From Candidatus Moranbacteria bacterium UBA2282 (GTDB taxonomy: Bacteria > Patescibacteriota > Minisyncoccia > Moranbacterales > UBA2206): 64,000 nt of DNA. Below, in pieces: positions 41,724 through 49,900 of the stretch. The first letter of the stretch is position 1; each line of letters begins with the position of its first letter. The translations under genes were made by a program, and so were the position numbers. The stretch is taken from positions 26,834 to 90,833 of the forward strand of contig DDWQ01000014.1 of assembly GCA_002345745.1 (NCBI GenBank). Reading direction: 5' to 3'. Below the pieces are notes generated by a model. That model made no database searches and was not told the DNA's origin. It saw only the letters and a list, made by a program, of their open reading frames with translations.

Positions 41724-42743
41724 ATGAATTTAGAAAAATTAGAGGCTTTTTTGCAAAAGCACAACCAGCCAAAATTTCGTTTGCAACAGTTGAAAAAAGC
41801 CCTTTTTCAGGAGGGTGTTTCGAGTTTTACGGAAATTTCCACTCTGAGCAAGGATTTGCGGGAATTGCTGGAAAAAGAGCTGCCTATTTTATCTTTTGCG
41901 GTGGAGAAAGTGCTGACCTCCAAAGATGGGAAATCTATGAAAGCGCTGCTCAAATTGCAGGACGGCAATCGAATTGAAGCGGTGTTAATTTCACCTATTG
42001 AGGGTGTTTGGTCGGCGTGCATTTCTTCCCAGGTGGGTTGTCCTTTGGCCTGCGGTTTTTGTTCCACCGGAAAAATTGGCTTGATTCGAAATCTGACAGC
42101 GGAAGAAATCACCGATCAAATTTTATTTTGGATTCAACATCTAAAAACCACCAACCAAAAACTATCAACTATTGTATATATGGGAATGGGAGAGCCTTTT
42201 CTCAACTGGGAAGAGGTGCGACAGAGCCTCACTGGTTTGGTTGATCCGACATTATTTGGTTTTGGCGCACGGAGCATTTCCGTTTCCACTTCTGGCATTC
42301 CAGAAGGCATTGAAAAATTGGCAGTGGAGTTTCCACAAGTGAATTTGGCGCTGTCTTTGCATTTTGGTACGGATGCCAAAAGAAATGCGGCGATGCCAAT
42401 TAATCGCAAAAATAATTTAGAAACTTTGCGGGGAGCGTTACAGGGTTATTTTCAAAAAACCAAGCGGAAAGTTTTTTTGGAATATGTTATGCTGGCGGGC
42501 GTGAATGACAGCAACGCCGATGCAGACAATTTGATTGAGTTTGTAAAATCTATTGGTAAATTACAATTATTGCATGTTAATTTGATTCGCTATAATGCCA
42601 CAGATTCCGACTTTAAATCTTCTTCCAAGGAGCGCACCGTAAAATTTCGTGATTATCTGGAGCAGAACAGGATCGGTGTTACCATCCGCAAAAGTCTCGG
42701 CGAAGAAATTCAAGGTGCTTGCGGACAATTGGCTGGTAAATAA
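41724..42743 (+). CDS. rlmN: Dual-specificity 23S rRNA/tRNA adenine-C2 methyltransferase RlmN
   Basis: A 339-residue radical SAM enzyme methylating C2 of A2503 in 23S rRNA and A37 in some tRNAs. The cluster motif CPLACGFC (CxxxCxxC) lies near residues 109-116 and the catalytic C-terminal cysteine is in GACGQLAG near 333-340. The conserved VYMGMGEPFLNWE block is near 151-163, followed by SVSTSG. Before it, QHLKTTNQKL is encoded by an A/C-rich stretch that may be a small repeat-derived insertion. Length is otherwise normal (about 340-380). Confidence 0.95.
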   Translation: MNLEKLEAFLQKHNQPKFRLQQLKKALFQEGVSSFTEISTLSKDLRELLEKELPILSFAVEKVLTSKDGKSMKALLKLQDGNRIEAVLISPIEGVWSACISSQVGCPLACGFCSTGKIGLIRNLTAEEITDQILFWIQHLKTTNQKLSTIVYMGMGEPFLNWEEVRQSLTGLVDPTLFGFGARSISVSTSGIPEGIEKLAVEFPQVNLALSLHFGTDAKRNAAMPINRKNNLETLRGALQGYFQKTKRKVFLEYVMLAGVNDSNADADNLIEFVKSIGKLQLLHVNLIRYNATDSDFKSSSKERTVKFRDYLEQNRIGVTIRKSLGEEIQGACGQLAGK

Positions 42744-42750
42744 TATATTT

Positions 42751-42802
42751 ATGTAAATTCTTGCATACCTGCCTGCCGGCAGGCAGGTGCGGGAATTTAC
42801 AT
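42751..42802. repeat. Composite 52-bp hairpin containing the CCTGCCTGCC palindrome
   Basis: Outer arms ATGTAAATTC (42751-42760) and GAATTTACAT (42793-42802) are perfect, and the centre (42768-42787) is a perfect 20-bp palindrome of CCTGCCTGCC and its complement. It fills the rlmN-dxs gap. No T-run follows, so termination is uncertain. Confidence 0.8.
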
Positions 42803-42815
42803 AAAGATTTAAGAT

Positions 42816-44687
42816 ATGAAAAAAAGTGTAACCAAAAAAATATTAGACTCAGTTAATTTTCCACAAGATGTGCGAAAACTTCCTGAAGAAAAATTACCGC
42901 AACTTTGCAGTGAAGTGCGGGAATTTCTAATTGAGAGTGTGGCACAAACTGGCGGTCATTTTGGTTCAAATTTGGGTGTGGTGGAATTGACGGTAGCGTT
43001 GCATTATGTTTTTGATACACCCAAAGATTTATTAATTTGGGACGTTGGTCATCAAGCCTATCCGCACAAGATTTTGACTGGGCGCAAAAAACAATTGCAC
43101 ACCATTCGCAAATATGGCGGTTTGGCACCTTTTCCAAAAAGAGAAGAAAGCGCCTATGATTCGTGGAGCGTTGGTCATTCCAGCACTTCCATTAGCGCTG
43201 CCACTGGCATGGCGTTGGCACAAAAAAATCAAAATAAAAAGCAGGCATCGCAAGTAGTGGCGGTGATTGGTGACGGTGCGCTGACTGGTGGCATGGCATT
43301 GGAAGCTTTGAATCACGCCGGGGATGCTGGTGCTAATATGCTAGTTATTCTCAATGATAATAAGATGTCTATTTCTCCAAATGTCGGTGGTATGCGAAAA
43401 TATCTTACCAGATTAATATCCTCTCCTTCCTATTTTCAGTTTCGCGAAAAGAGCCGAAAGATGTTTGACAATCTGCCAACTGTCAAAAGAATATTAATTA
43501 GAGCAGAAAAACAAACCAAGGGTATGATGATGCCGGGAACGCTTTTTGAAGAGCTGGGCTTTGAATATTATGGTCCGATTGATGGACATGATGTCGGGGA
43601 ACTCATTGAAGTGCTTTCGAATTTGAAAAAAATAAAAGGACCAAAGCTATTACATATCATCACTAAGAAAGGCAAAGGCTATGCACCAGCAGAAGAAGAT
43701 AGTTGTTCACTACACGCGGTGAAGCCTTTTGATCCCGTAACGGGCAAGACTAGCGGTAATAAAAATAAAAAAATAAGCTACACTGATGTTTTTTCTGATT
43801 GGGTATGCGATAGAGCAAGAAAAGACCAAAAATTGCAAGCCATTACACCCGCGATGTGCGGTGGCTCAGGTCTGACTAAATTTCAAAAAGAATTTCCCAC
43901 ACGCTATCATGATGTCGGCATTGCCGAACAGCACGCTGTGACTTTCGCGGCGGGCTTGGCTTGTGCTGGAGAAAAACCAGTCGTGGCAATTTATTCTTCT
44001 TTTTTGCAGCGTGCCTTTGATCAAGTTATACATGACGTGGCGTTGCCAAATTTAAATATTCTTTTCGCGATTGATCGCGCTGGGATTGTCGGGGAAGATG
44101 GCGCCACCCACGCCGGCAGTTTTGATTTATCATATTTACGCATCATTCCCAATATGATTATTATGGCACCTTCCAACAAAAATGAATGTTATGCGATGCT
44201 AGAAACTGGATTTCAGCACTCTGGTCCAGTCGCGGTGAGATATCCTCGCGGTGGCGGAGCGGGGGAGTATGATGACAAAAAAATTGAAGCTATAGAAATC
44301 GGCAAAGCGAAAATTATCAGAGCAGGTGGTAATATTGCAATTCTATCCTTTGGCGCATTATTAGAAAACTGTAAAAAAACCGCGGAAAAATTAGAGGCCA
44401 CTTTGGTGGATATGCGCTGTGTGAAACCGCTCGACGAAGAACTGCTGACAAAACTGGTGCAGACGCATAAATATTTCGTGACAGTTGAAGACAATGTTAT
44501 TGCTGGTGGTGCGGGCAGTGCAGTTAATGAATTTGTTTTGAATAATAAATTAGATGTGCAAATAAAAAACCTGGGCTTGCCAGATGAATTTCTTCCACAC
44601 GGTACGCGCGCCGAAATCCTCGCTGTGGCTGGCTTGGATGAGGACAATATCTTAAAAATAACGACAAATTTTCTCGCTATAAAATAG
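42816..44687 (+). CDS. dxs: 1-deoxy-D-xylulose-5-phosphate synthase
   Basis: A 623-residue thiamine-diphosphate enzyme that condenses pyruvate and glyceraldehyde-3-phosphate, the first step of the MEP isoprenoid pathway. The conserved WDVGHQAYPHKILTGR (about residues 70-85) and the ThDP/Mg motif VIGDGALTGGMALEALNHAG (about 150-169) are clear, followed by the transketolase-like pyrimidine domain (DVGIAEQHAVTFAAGLA) and C-terminal domain. Length is typical (about 620). No other MEP genes are in the window. The start codon is 13 nt after the composite hairpin. Confidence 0.96.
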   Translation: MKKSVTKKILDSVNFPQDVRKLPEEKLPQLCSEVREFLIESVAQTGGHFGSNLGVVELTVALHYVFDTPKDLLIWDVGHQAYPHKILTGRKKQLHTIRKYGGLAPFPKREESAYDSWSVGHSSTSISAATGMALAQKNQNKKQASQVVAVIGDGALTGGMALEALNHAGDAGANMLVILNDNKMSISPNVGGMRKYLTRLISSPSYFQFREKSRKMFDNLPTVKRILIRAEKQTKGMMMPGTLFEELGFEYYGPIDGHDVGELIEVLSNLKKIKGPKLLHIITKKGKGYAPAEEDSCSLHAVKPFDPVTGKTSGNKNKKISYTDVFSDWVCDRARKDQKLQAITPAMCGGSGLTKFQKEFPTRYHDVGIAEQHAVTFAAGLACAGEKPVVAIYSSFLQRAFDQVIHDVALPNLNILFAIDRAGIVGEDGATHAGSFDLSYLRIIPNMIIMAPSNKNECYAMLETGFQHSGPVAVRYPRGGGAGEYDDKKIEAIEIGKAKIIRAGGNIAILSFGALLENCKKTAEKLEATLVDMRCVKPLDEELLTKLVQTHKYFVTVEDNVIAGGAGSAVNEFVLNNKLDVQIKNLGLPDEFLPHGTRAEILAVAGLDEDNILKITTNFLAIK

Positions 44688-44754
44688 GCTTATCAAAGGC
44701 GTTTAAAACGGCTAAAATGTGATTTGGCCGTTTGCTGATTTGAAGATGAATAGT

Positions 44755-45150
44755 CTAAATATCGAATCCAAAATGTTTAAGTGTTGGGATAATATTCGGT
44801 GCTAGAATTTCTTTTTCTAGTTCTGCCAAAGGAATCCATTTCCACTGGGAAACATCTGTTCCAGGAGAAATTTCTCCAATTCTTTCTGCTAAATAATGTG
44901 CTAAAATTACATCAATTTTACCCGCAGGCGTCTCTTTGTTGGTATATAAAACAAAAGGAGTTTCATCTAAAATTTTTAGATCAATTCCCAGTTCTTCTTT
45001 TGCACGGCGCATTGCGGTCGCAAGCAATGTCTCTTGCTCTTGCATCTTGCCGCCACAAAATTTCCAGAATTCATCACCACCTTGTTTATCAAGTAAGACA
45101 GCATCATTTTCTACGATGACTGGGCCAGAGGCAATAATTATTTTTGACAT
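44755..45150 (-). CDS. Nudix hydrolase with altered Nudix box
   Basis: A 131-residue Nudix-fold protein. The Nudix box G-x5-E-x7-R-E-U-x-E-E-x-G-U aligns as GKMQEQE...MRRAKEELGI (about residues 33-56), but the position of the first Glu of the REUxEE core is Arg. The remaining two Glu and the Gly are intact. That residue is a metal/catalytic position in MutT, so activity may be reduced, altered, or served by another residue. The family hydrolyses nucleoside diphosphate-linked substrates. It is convergent with dxs and lies 18 nt downstream of the elp3 stop on the same strand, so it may be co-transcribed with elp3. Confidence 0.85.
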   Translation of the reverse strand: MSKIIIASGPVIVENDAVLLDKQGGDEFWKFCGGKMQEQETLLATAMRRAKEELGIDLKILDETPFVLYTNKETPAGKIDVILAHYLAERIGEISPGTDVSQWKWIPLAELEKEILAPNIIPTLKHFGFDI

Positions 45151-45168
45151 ATATTTAAAATTAAAAAA

Positions 45169-46917
45169 TTATAAATCTTTAACCATATAAGTATTTTGTA
45201 ATTTATAACCAATTTTTCGATAATATCCACGCACTCCTACTCCGGAGATGATGGCAATTCTTGAGAGACCAAATTCTTTTTTGGCAATGCTTTCAGCTTC
45301 AAGAATAAGTTTTTTTCCAAGACCAATGTGTTGCGGTCCCGCCTGCAACGTTTCACGTAGCATTGCGGGCAGGGAGTTTTCATTTTTAATATTAATACCT
45401 ACTAGTTTGCCATAGGTATGCACTTCACGAATGAGCGCCGAATTTCGCAATGCTAGTATCGCATTGGACACTGGGTGTCTCTCATTCTTAATTCCTATTG
45501 GACACCCAGTGTACCCAGGTATTCGCAAACGCAAGAGGGCGAATAATTTTGATTTGTCAGGCGAAACATATTGCAGAAATATTTCTCGCCCATCAGAAGC
45601 GGCGTAATCGATGCGGTCTAAAATAATTTTCTCCCCAATGATGTAATCTGCTTTCACTTCACGGCAACGGATGCATTGGCAAGCCGATTCTTTTTCAATG
45701 ATTTGACGCAGATTAGAAATTGTCGGTCCAGCCACAATGGAAGAAGTTGGCACGTCCCGCACGATACGGGCAATGCGTACATAGGGCGGAATAAGATTGT
45801 TTTTAATTTTCAAAATCATTTTTTCAAACTGTTTGTCAGTGAGTGGTTGATAGTTCTTTATCTCATTTTTACATAATCTTACGGGCGTATGATTATGTGG
45901 TTTTTTGTTTTTGAGGGTTTGTTTATTGGTTTGTTTTTTCCATATCCCATAGAGTTCGCAATTTTTTACAATGACCGTAGGGTAGATTTTCAGCATGTCT
46001 GGCTGGAATTCAGATTTTGTGAAAAGATCGGAAAACATTTGCACATCCTTTTTCAAATTTGATCCTGGTAGTCCCGGCATCATATGATAGTTGATTTTGA
46101 AGCCGGCATCTTTTAATAATTTGGTAGCGTCAATAGTTTTTTGAATATCGTGTCCACGCTTGTTAATTTTCAAGACCTTATCGAAAACACTTTGCACTCC
46201 CAGCTCCACCCGCGTGCAACCAAGATTTCTAAAATTTATAATTTCAGCCTCATCGATATAATCCGGCCGGGTTTCCAAGGTTAAGCCAATGATACGACAG
46301 TGGGCTGTCTCATTCTTTTTTTGTTCAAATAACAACTTGTCATTCAATGACTTTATGGACTTTGTGACTTTATGGACTTTGAGCTTCCCATATTCATTAC
46401 ACGCCCGGAAACACTCCGCAATAAACTTTTTTTGATAATTTTTGGGCAAATAGGAAAATGTCCCGCCCATCACAATCAGCTCGATTTTGTCGATTTGGTG
46501 TCCGTTCAACTCTAACGCGTGCAAACGATTGCTGACTTGTTTTGCAGGACTAAATTTGGCACTAATGGCACGCATAACTGCTGGTTCATTAGAAAGATAG
46601 CTTTTTGGCATTTCGGCCTCTGTGGGGCAATAAATGCATTTGCCAGGGCAGGGATAGCTCTTAGTCAAAACAGCCACCACGGCCACGCCCGATTCGGTGC
46701 GGATTTTCTTGCTGAGTAGAATTTTTTCAAAAAGTGGGTTTCTTTTGATCTCTTTTTTGGCAATCATTTTTTCATAATGTTCGCGCAAGTCAGCATTAGT
46801 TGGTGGTTGCACGCCTAATTTTTTACAGATGTCTTTTTTGAGACGCGAAAAATTCTGCGCATCTGTAATGCCTGCCTCCATTGCTAATTTTATGAAATTG
46901 TCGTACGATTTATTCAT
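45169..46917 (-). CDS. elp3: Bacterial Elp3: radical SAM/GNAT tRNA-U34 carboxymethylation enzyme
   Basis: A 582-residue Elp3 protein, catalytic subunit of the wobble uridine cm5U34 pathway. The radical SAM cluster motif is CPGKCIYC (Cys90, 94, 97), followed by SYLSNEPAVMRA and the EVGVQ-type ELGVQSVFD. A GNAT acetyltransferase domain (acetyl-CoA binding GLGKKLILEAESIA) is near the end, with the terminal YYRKIGYKL. Typical length is about 530-550. The extra residues map to repeat-derived segments at 45468-45512, 45872-45945 and 46348-46381. Start MNKSYDNFIK at 46917 is preferred over an upstream TTG. It is divergent from the Trm9-like gene, 76 bp apart. Confidence 0.93.
   Translation of the reverse strand: MNKSYDNFIKLAMEAGITDAQNFSRLKKDICKKLGVQPPTNADLREHYEKMIAKKEIKRNPLFEKILLSKKIRTESGVAVVAVLTKSYPCPGKCIYCPTEAEMPKSYLSNEPAVMRAISAKFSPAKQVSNRLHALELNGHQIDKIELIVMGGTFSYLPKNYQKKFIAECFRACNEYGKLKVHKVTKSIKSLNDKLLFEQKKNETAHCRIIGLTLETRPDYIDEAEIINFRNLGCTRVELGVQSVFDKVLKINKRGHDIQKTIDATKLLKDAGFKINYHMMPGLPGSNLKKDVQMFSDLFTKSEFQPDMLKIYPTVIVKNCELYGIWKKQTNKQTLKNKKPHNHTPVRLCKNEIKNYQPLTDKQFEKMILKIKNNLIPPYVRIARIVRDVPTSSIVAGPTISNLRQIIEKESACQCIRCREVKADYIIGEKIILDRIDYAASDGREIFLQYVSPDKSKLFALLRLRIPGYTGCPIGIKNERHPVSNAILALRNSALIREVHTYGKLVGINIKNENSLPAMLRETLQAGPQHIGLGKKLILEAESIAKKEFGLSRIAIISGVGVRGYYRKIGYKLQNTYMVKDL
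45468..45512. repeat. ACACTGGGTGT palindrome inside elp3
   Basis: ACACTGGGTGT (45468-45478) and ACACCCAGTGT (45502-45512) are perfect inverted repeats separated by 23 nt. In the elp3 product they encode residues around YTGCPIGIKNERHPVS, between RLRIPG and LRNSALIREVH, where Elp3 proteins normally have a shorter connection. Confidence 0.75.
45872..45945. repeat. CATAATC palindrome plus T-rich repeat inside elp3
   Basis: CATAATC (45872-45878) and GATTATG (45891-45897) enclose TACG/CGTA pairs around a GG centre. The sequence is 21/26 identical to the intergenic hairpin at 18995-19020. A T/G-rich run (45898-45945, TTTTTTGTTTTTGAGG...) follows. Together they encode the non-conserved KKQTNKQTLKNKKPHNHTP segment of Elp3. 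Confidence 0.7.
46348..46381. repeat. Two perfect tandem 17-bp repeats inside elp3
   Basis: TGACTTTATGGACTTTG occurs at 46348-46364 and again directly at 46365-46381. On the coding (minus) strand this encodes KVHKVTKSIKS, in a linker before an insertion-like FEQKKNETAH segment. Confidence 0.75.
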
Positions 46918-46993
46918 GTTATTGAAACGCACTAAAGCCAAGGCGCGGAATTATTTTTTTAAAATTTACAATGCTGACTTTACTTATTATATT

Positions 46994-47692
46994 ATGAAAA
47001 AAAATACAGTTGATAAAATTTTATATGAAACCGAATCTGGATATGATCAGATGGCGGAGAAATTTTCGGGGACGCGGAATTTTTTCTGGCCGGATTTGCA
47101 GTTTATCAAAGGTCATATATCAGTAGGGGATAGAATTCTTGATTTTGGCTGTGGTAATGGGCGTCTGCTAGGAATTTTGCAGGATAAAAATTCTGAATAT
47201 TATGGTGTTGATATTTCGCAAAAGTTGATTGATTTAGCGAAAATTAAGTACCCGCAATTTGCACAGAATTTCTCGAAAATATCAGGTCAACCCAGTCTAG
47301 CATTTCCTGATGAATTTTTCAATAACATCGTTTCAATCGCAGTTTTTCATCATTTGCCGAACAAGCATTTTCGTTTGGCGATAGTCAAAGAATTATTTCG
47401 CGTAACGAAACCCGGTGGGAAAATAATTATCGCAGTATGGAATTTGTGGCAGCCGAAATACAAAAAGTATATTTGGAAAAACCTGATTCGAAAAATAATC
47501 GGTCGAAGTCAGCTGGATTGGATGGATTGTGAAATTCCGTTTAAAAATAATGAAGGCAAAATTTTTAAAAGATTTCATCATGCCTATACCAAAAATGATT
47601 TAACGAAATTATTTTCGCAAGCTGGTTTTCAAATTGAAAAAGTTGAAGTGGTGAATGGTAAAAATTTAGTTTTAATTGGCAAGAAAATATGA
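46994..47692 (+). CDS. Trm9/ALKBH8-like SAM-dependent methyltransferase
   Basis: A 232-residue class I methyltransferase. SAM motif I is ILDFGCGNGRLLG near residues 48-60 and the acidic ribose-binding residue is in YYGVDISQ. The pattern SIAVFHHL (about 113-120), the GGKIIIAVW strand, the IPFK segment and the HAYTKNDLTKLF tail resemble eukaryotic Trm9/ALKBH8 methyltransferases, which methylate cm5U34 to mcm5U34. The N-terminal YDQMAEKFSGTR also matches their entry motif. Divergent neighbour elp3 would supply cm5U, and the gene overlaps a thiolase-like gene by 4 nt, so a U34 role is a coherent inference. The ATG at 46994 is chosen because upstream codons overlap elp3. Confidence 0.83.
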   Translation: MKKNTVDKILYETESGYDQMAEKFSGTRNFFWPDLQFIKGHISVGDRILDFGCGNGRLLGILQDKNSEYYGVDISQKLIDLAKIKYPQFAQNFSKISGQPSLAFPDEFFNNIVSIAVFHHLPNKHFRLAIVKELFRVTKPGGKIIIAVWNLWQPKYKKYIWKNLIRKIIGRSQLDWMDCEIPFKNNEGKIFKRFHHAYTKNDLTKLFSQAGFQIEKVEVVNGKNLVLIGKKI

Positions 47693-48609
47693 AAAAGAAA
47701 GTTCGAGCACTAGTGCTTTTTTCTGGCGGGTTGGATTCTACGCTGGCAGTAAAAGTACTGGAAAAACAAAATATTGAAGTTCTTGCCCTGACGTTCGTTG
47801 GTTATTTTTTCGGTGACACTAAAGCTAAAGAAAGTGCGGAAAAAAATGGAATTCAAATGCGTTCAATTAATTTTGCGGAAATTCATTGCGAGGTGGTGAA
47901 AAACCCGAAGCGTGGCTATGGCCGAGCGATGAATCCGTGTATTGATTGTCATTTGTTGATGATTCGCGAAGCGGGGAAAATAATGCGTGCGGAAGGATAT
48001 GACCTTGTGGCGACAGGTGAGATTTTGGGACAACGACCAATGTCACAAAACTTGCAATCTCTGAAAATAATTGAAAAGGAGACTGGATTGGAAGGAAGAT
48101 TATTGCGGCCATTGTCCGCCAAACTGTTGGACGAAACGGAAATTGAAAAACAAGGTTTGGTTTCCCGCGAACAATTACTGGACATCTCTGGAAGATCACG
48201 CAAAAGGCAGATAGAACTAGTGCAGGAATTGGATATAAAATATTATCCCTCACCTGGGGGCGGGTGTCTGCTGACGGAAATGGAATTTGGCAAAAAATTA
48301 AAAAAACTGTTAGCAGAAATTAAAAGGCCATCGGCTTCAGATTTTGCCTTGTTGCAAGTGGGGCGGATTTTTTGGATAGATAAAACGCGCATAATTGTCG
48401 GCAGAAACAGCGTGGACAATGAAAAGCTAGGAGAATTACAAGAAACGGAAGATAAATTATTGGAATTACAAGATTTTTCTGGTCCGCTGGTGTTGGTGCG
48501 AGGTAAAATAACAGAGGATATTATGAATGAAGCAAAAAAAATAACTGCCAAATATTCTCGGTATACCAAAGAATTGGATTATAAAAAACTAATCTTCAAA
48601 ATTAAATAG
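47689..48609 (+). CDS. PP-loop ATPase, probable Fe-S-dependent tRNA thiouridine synthase
   Basis: A 306-residue protein of the ThiI/TtuA/Ncs6-type PP-loop superfamily. The ATP pyrophosphatase motif is SGGLDST (residues 12-18). NPCIDCH places Cys84 and Cys87 as a CxxC pair, and Cys193 in GGGCLLT gives a third conserved cysteine; the CxxC...C pattern matches [4Fe-4S]-binding thiolases such as TtuA. Further family blocks are ATGEILGQRPMSQ and RPLSAKLLDETE. The C-terminal 80 residues resemble an NFACT-R/DUF814-like domain (GRIFWIDKTRIIVGRNS). ATGA overlap with the Trm9-like gene means translational coupling, so 2-thiolation of U34 is the favoured role. ThiI-type s4U8 synthesis is the alternative. 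Confidence 0.82.
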   Translation: MKKKVRALVLFSGGLDSTLAVKVLEKQNIEVLALTFVGYFFGDTKAKESAEKNGIQMRSINFAEIHCEVVKNPKRGYGRAMNPCIDCHLLMIREAGKIMRAEGYDLVATGEILGQRPMSQNLQSLKIIEKETGLEGRLLRPLSAKLLDETEIEKQGLVSREQLLDISGRSRKRQIELVQELDIKYYPSPGGGCLLTEMEFGKKLKKLLAEIKRPSASDFALLQVGRIFWIDKTRIIVGRNSVDNEKLGELQETEDKLLELQDFSGPLVLVRGKITEDIMNEAKKITAKYSRYTKELDYKKLIFKIK

Positions 48610-48742
48610 TTTTCTCACAAAGTTATTAAGTGGCTGTTTATTGCAGATTTTTGCCTCTCTTTGCACGAAAATAACAAATGGTGTAAACTAGATAAATATA
48701 CTCGTTATGCAACAGGTCTAATAATTAATTTTTTAAAAAACA

Positions 48743-49807
48743 ATGGAAGAAATAAAAAAGGAAGAAACTCAATCGTTGGTTGGCGCAGGTGAAGTGTCTA
48801 AGGTACATGCAGTTAAAAATAAGATTGTGAAATGTGTGTGCGGAAATAAAATGCATTTTATTGCAGGTGTAGTTTTAATTCTAATTCTTGCCAGTGTTGC
48901 TGGTTATTATTATAAAACCAAGCCGACAGATATTGGGCTAGAAGGAGCTAAAAACAAAGTATTAGAATTTGTTAATGGAAATTTGTTGCAACCTGGGACA
49001 GAAGCAGAACTCGTAAGTGTGGCAAAAGAGAATGATTTATATGTGGTGACGATTAAAGTTGGTGAGCAAGAAATTCCGACTTATTTGACACGTGATGGAA
49101 AGAAATTTTTTCCACAAGCAATGGAAACTGAGATAACTGATGCTGATGCAGAAAAAAAAACAACACAAGCAATGGAAATTCCAAAAACTGACAAACCAAC
49201 CGTTGAATTATTTGTGATGAGCTATTGTCCATATGGAACACAAATGGAAAAAGGAATCTTGCCAGTTATTAGTACATTAGGCGATAAAATGGACTATAGT
49301 TTGAAATTTGTTGATTATGCTATGCACGGAAACAAGGAAATTGATGAAAATCTTCGCCAATATTGTATTCAAAAAAATCAACCTACCAAATTATCAACTT
49401 ATCTAGCTTGTTTTCTAAAAAAAGGAGAAGGCACATCTGACGCTTGTTTGACTGCTAGCGGAATATCTGCTACCTCTATCAAAAGTTGTGTCGCTCAGAC
49501 AGATGCAAAATTTAGCATAAAGAAAGATGCAACTGATAAAGCCAAATGGAGTAATGCACAGTATCCGCCGTTTAATATAGATAAGGATGACAATCTTAAA
49601 TATACTGTACAAGGCTCTCCAACTTTGGTTGTTAACGGTGTGATAGCTGAATCTGGGCGAGATTCTGCCAGCATTCTTAAAGTGATTTGTGAAGCATTTA
49701 ATAACGCTCCAGAAGAATGTTTAGCTCAATTATCTGCTACAGCTCCAGCTCCTGGCTTTGGAGAAGGAAAAGCAGCGACTGATGATGCAGCGAGTTGTGC
49801 AAATTAA
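48743..49807 (+). CDS. Membrane-anchored thioredoxin-fold (DsbA-like) protein
   Basis: A 354-residue protein. A cytoplasmic basic N-terminus is followed by a transmembrane helix (FIAGVVLILILASVAGYYY, about residues 37-55). A small beta-rich domain (about 70-125) then precedes a thioredoxin-like domain starting at VELFVMSYCPYGTQ. The active site reads CPYG, so it lacks the second Cys of CxxC, and other cysteines (QYCIQ, ACF, DACL, SCVAQ) may provide disulfides. The cis-Pro loop is GSPTLVVNG. It probably acts outside the membrane in thiol chemistry or folding. A degenerate half copy of the AGAC repeat (48703-48719) lies upstream. A strong terminator follows. Confidence 0.82.
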   Translation: MEEIKKEETQSLVGAGEVSKVHAVKNKIVKCVCGNKMHFIAGVVLILILASVAGYYYKTKPTDIGLEGAKNKVLEFVNGNLLQPGTEAELVSVAKENDLYVVTIKVGEQEIPTYLTRDGKKFFPQAMETEITDADAEKKTTQAMEIPKTDKPTVELFVMSYCPYGTQMEKGILPVISTLGDKMDYSLKFVDYAMHGNKEIDENLRQYCIQKNQPTKLSTYLACFLKKGEGTSDACLTASGISATSIKSCVAQTDAKFSIKKDATDKAKWSNAQYPPFNIDKDDNLKYTVQGSPTLVVNGVIAESGRDSASILKVICEAFNNAPEECLAQLSATAPAPGFGEGKAATDDAASCAN

Positions 49808-49822
49808 AACTCTGTGATGATG

Positions 49823-49855
49823 AAAAGCTGTCTTAACACTAAGACAGCTTTTTTT
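49823..49855 (+). terminator. Strong intrinsic terminator
   Basis: AAAGCTGTCTT (49823-49833) pairs perfectly with AAGACAGCTTT (49840-49850), and the T-run continues. It ends the thioredoxin-fold gene. Confidence 0.88.
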
Positions 49856-49862
49856 ATTGTGC

Positions 49863-49868
49863 TATAAT
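49863..49868 (+). promoter_or_regulatory. -10 box of the PAP2 gene
   Basis: TATAAT at 49863-49868, preceded by TGc as an extended element, lies 38 nt before the ATG at 49901. Confidence 0.6.
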
Positions 49869-49900
49869 ATAGATACTAGTAATGCATATAAATAATAAAG

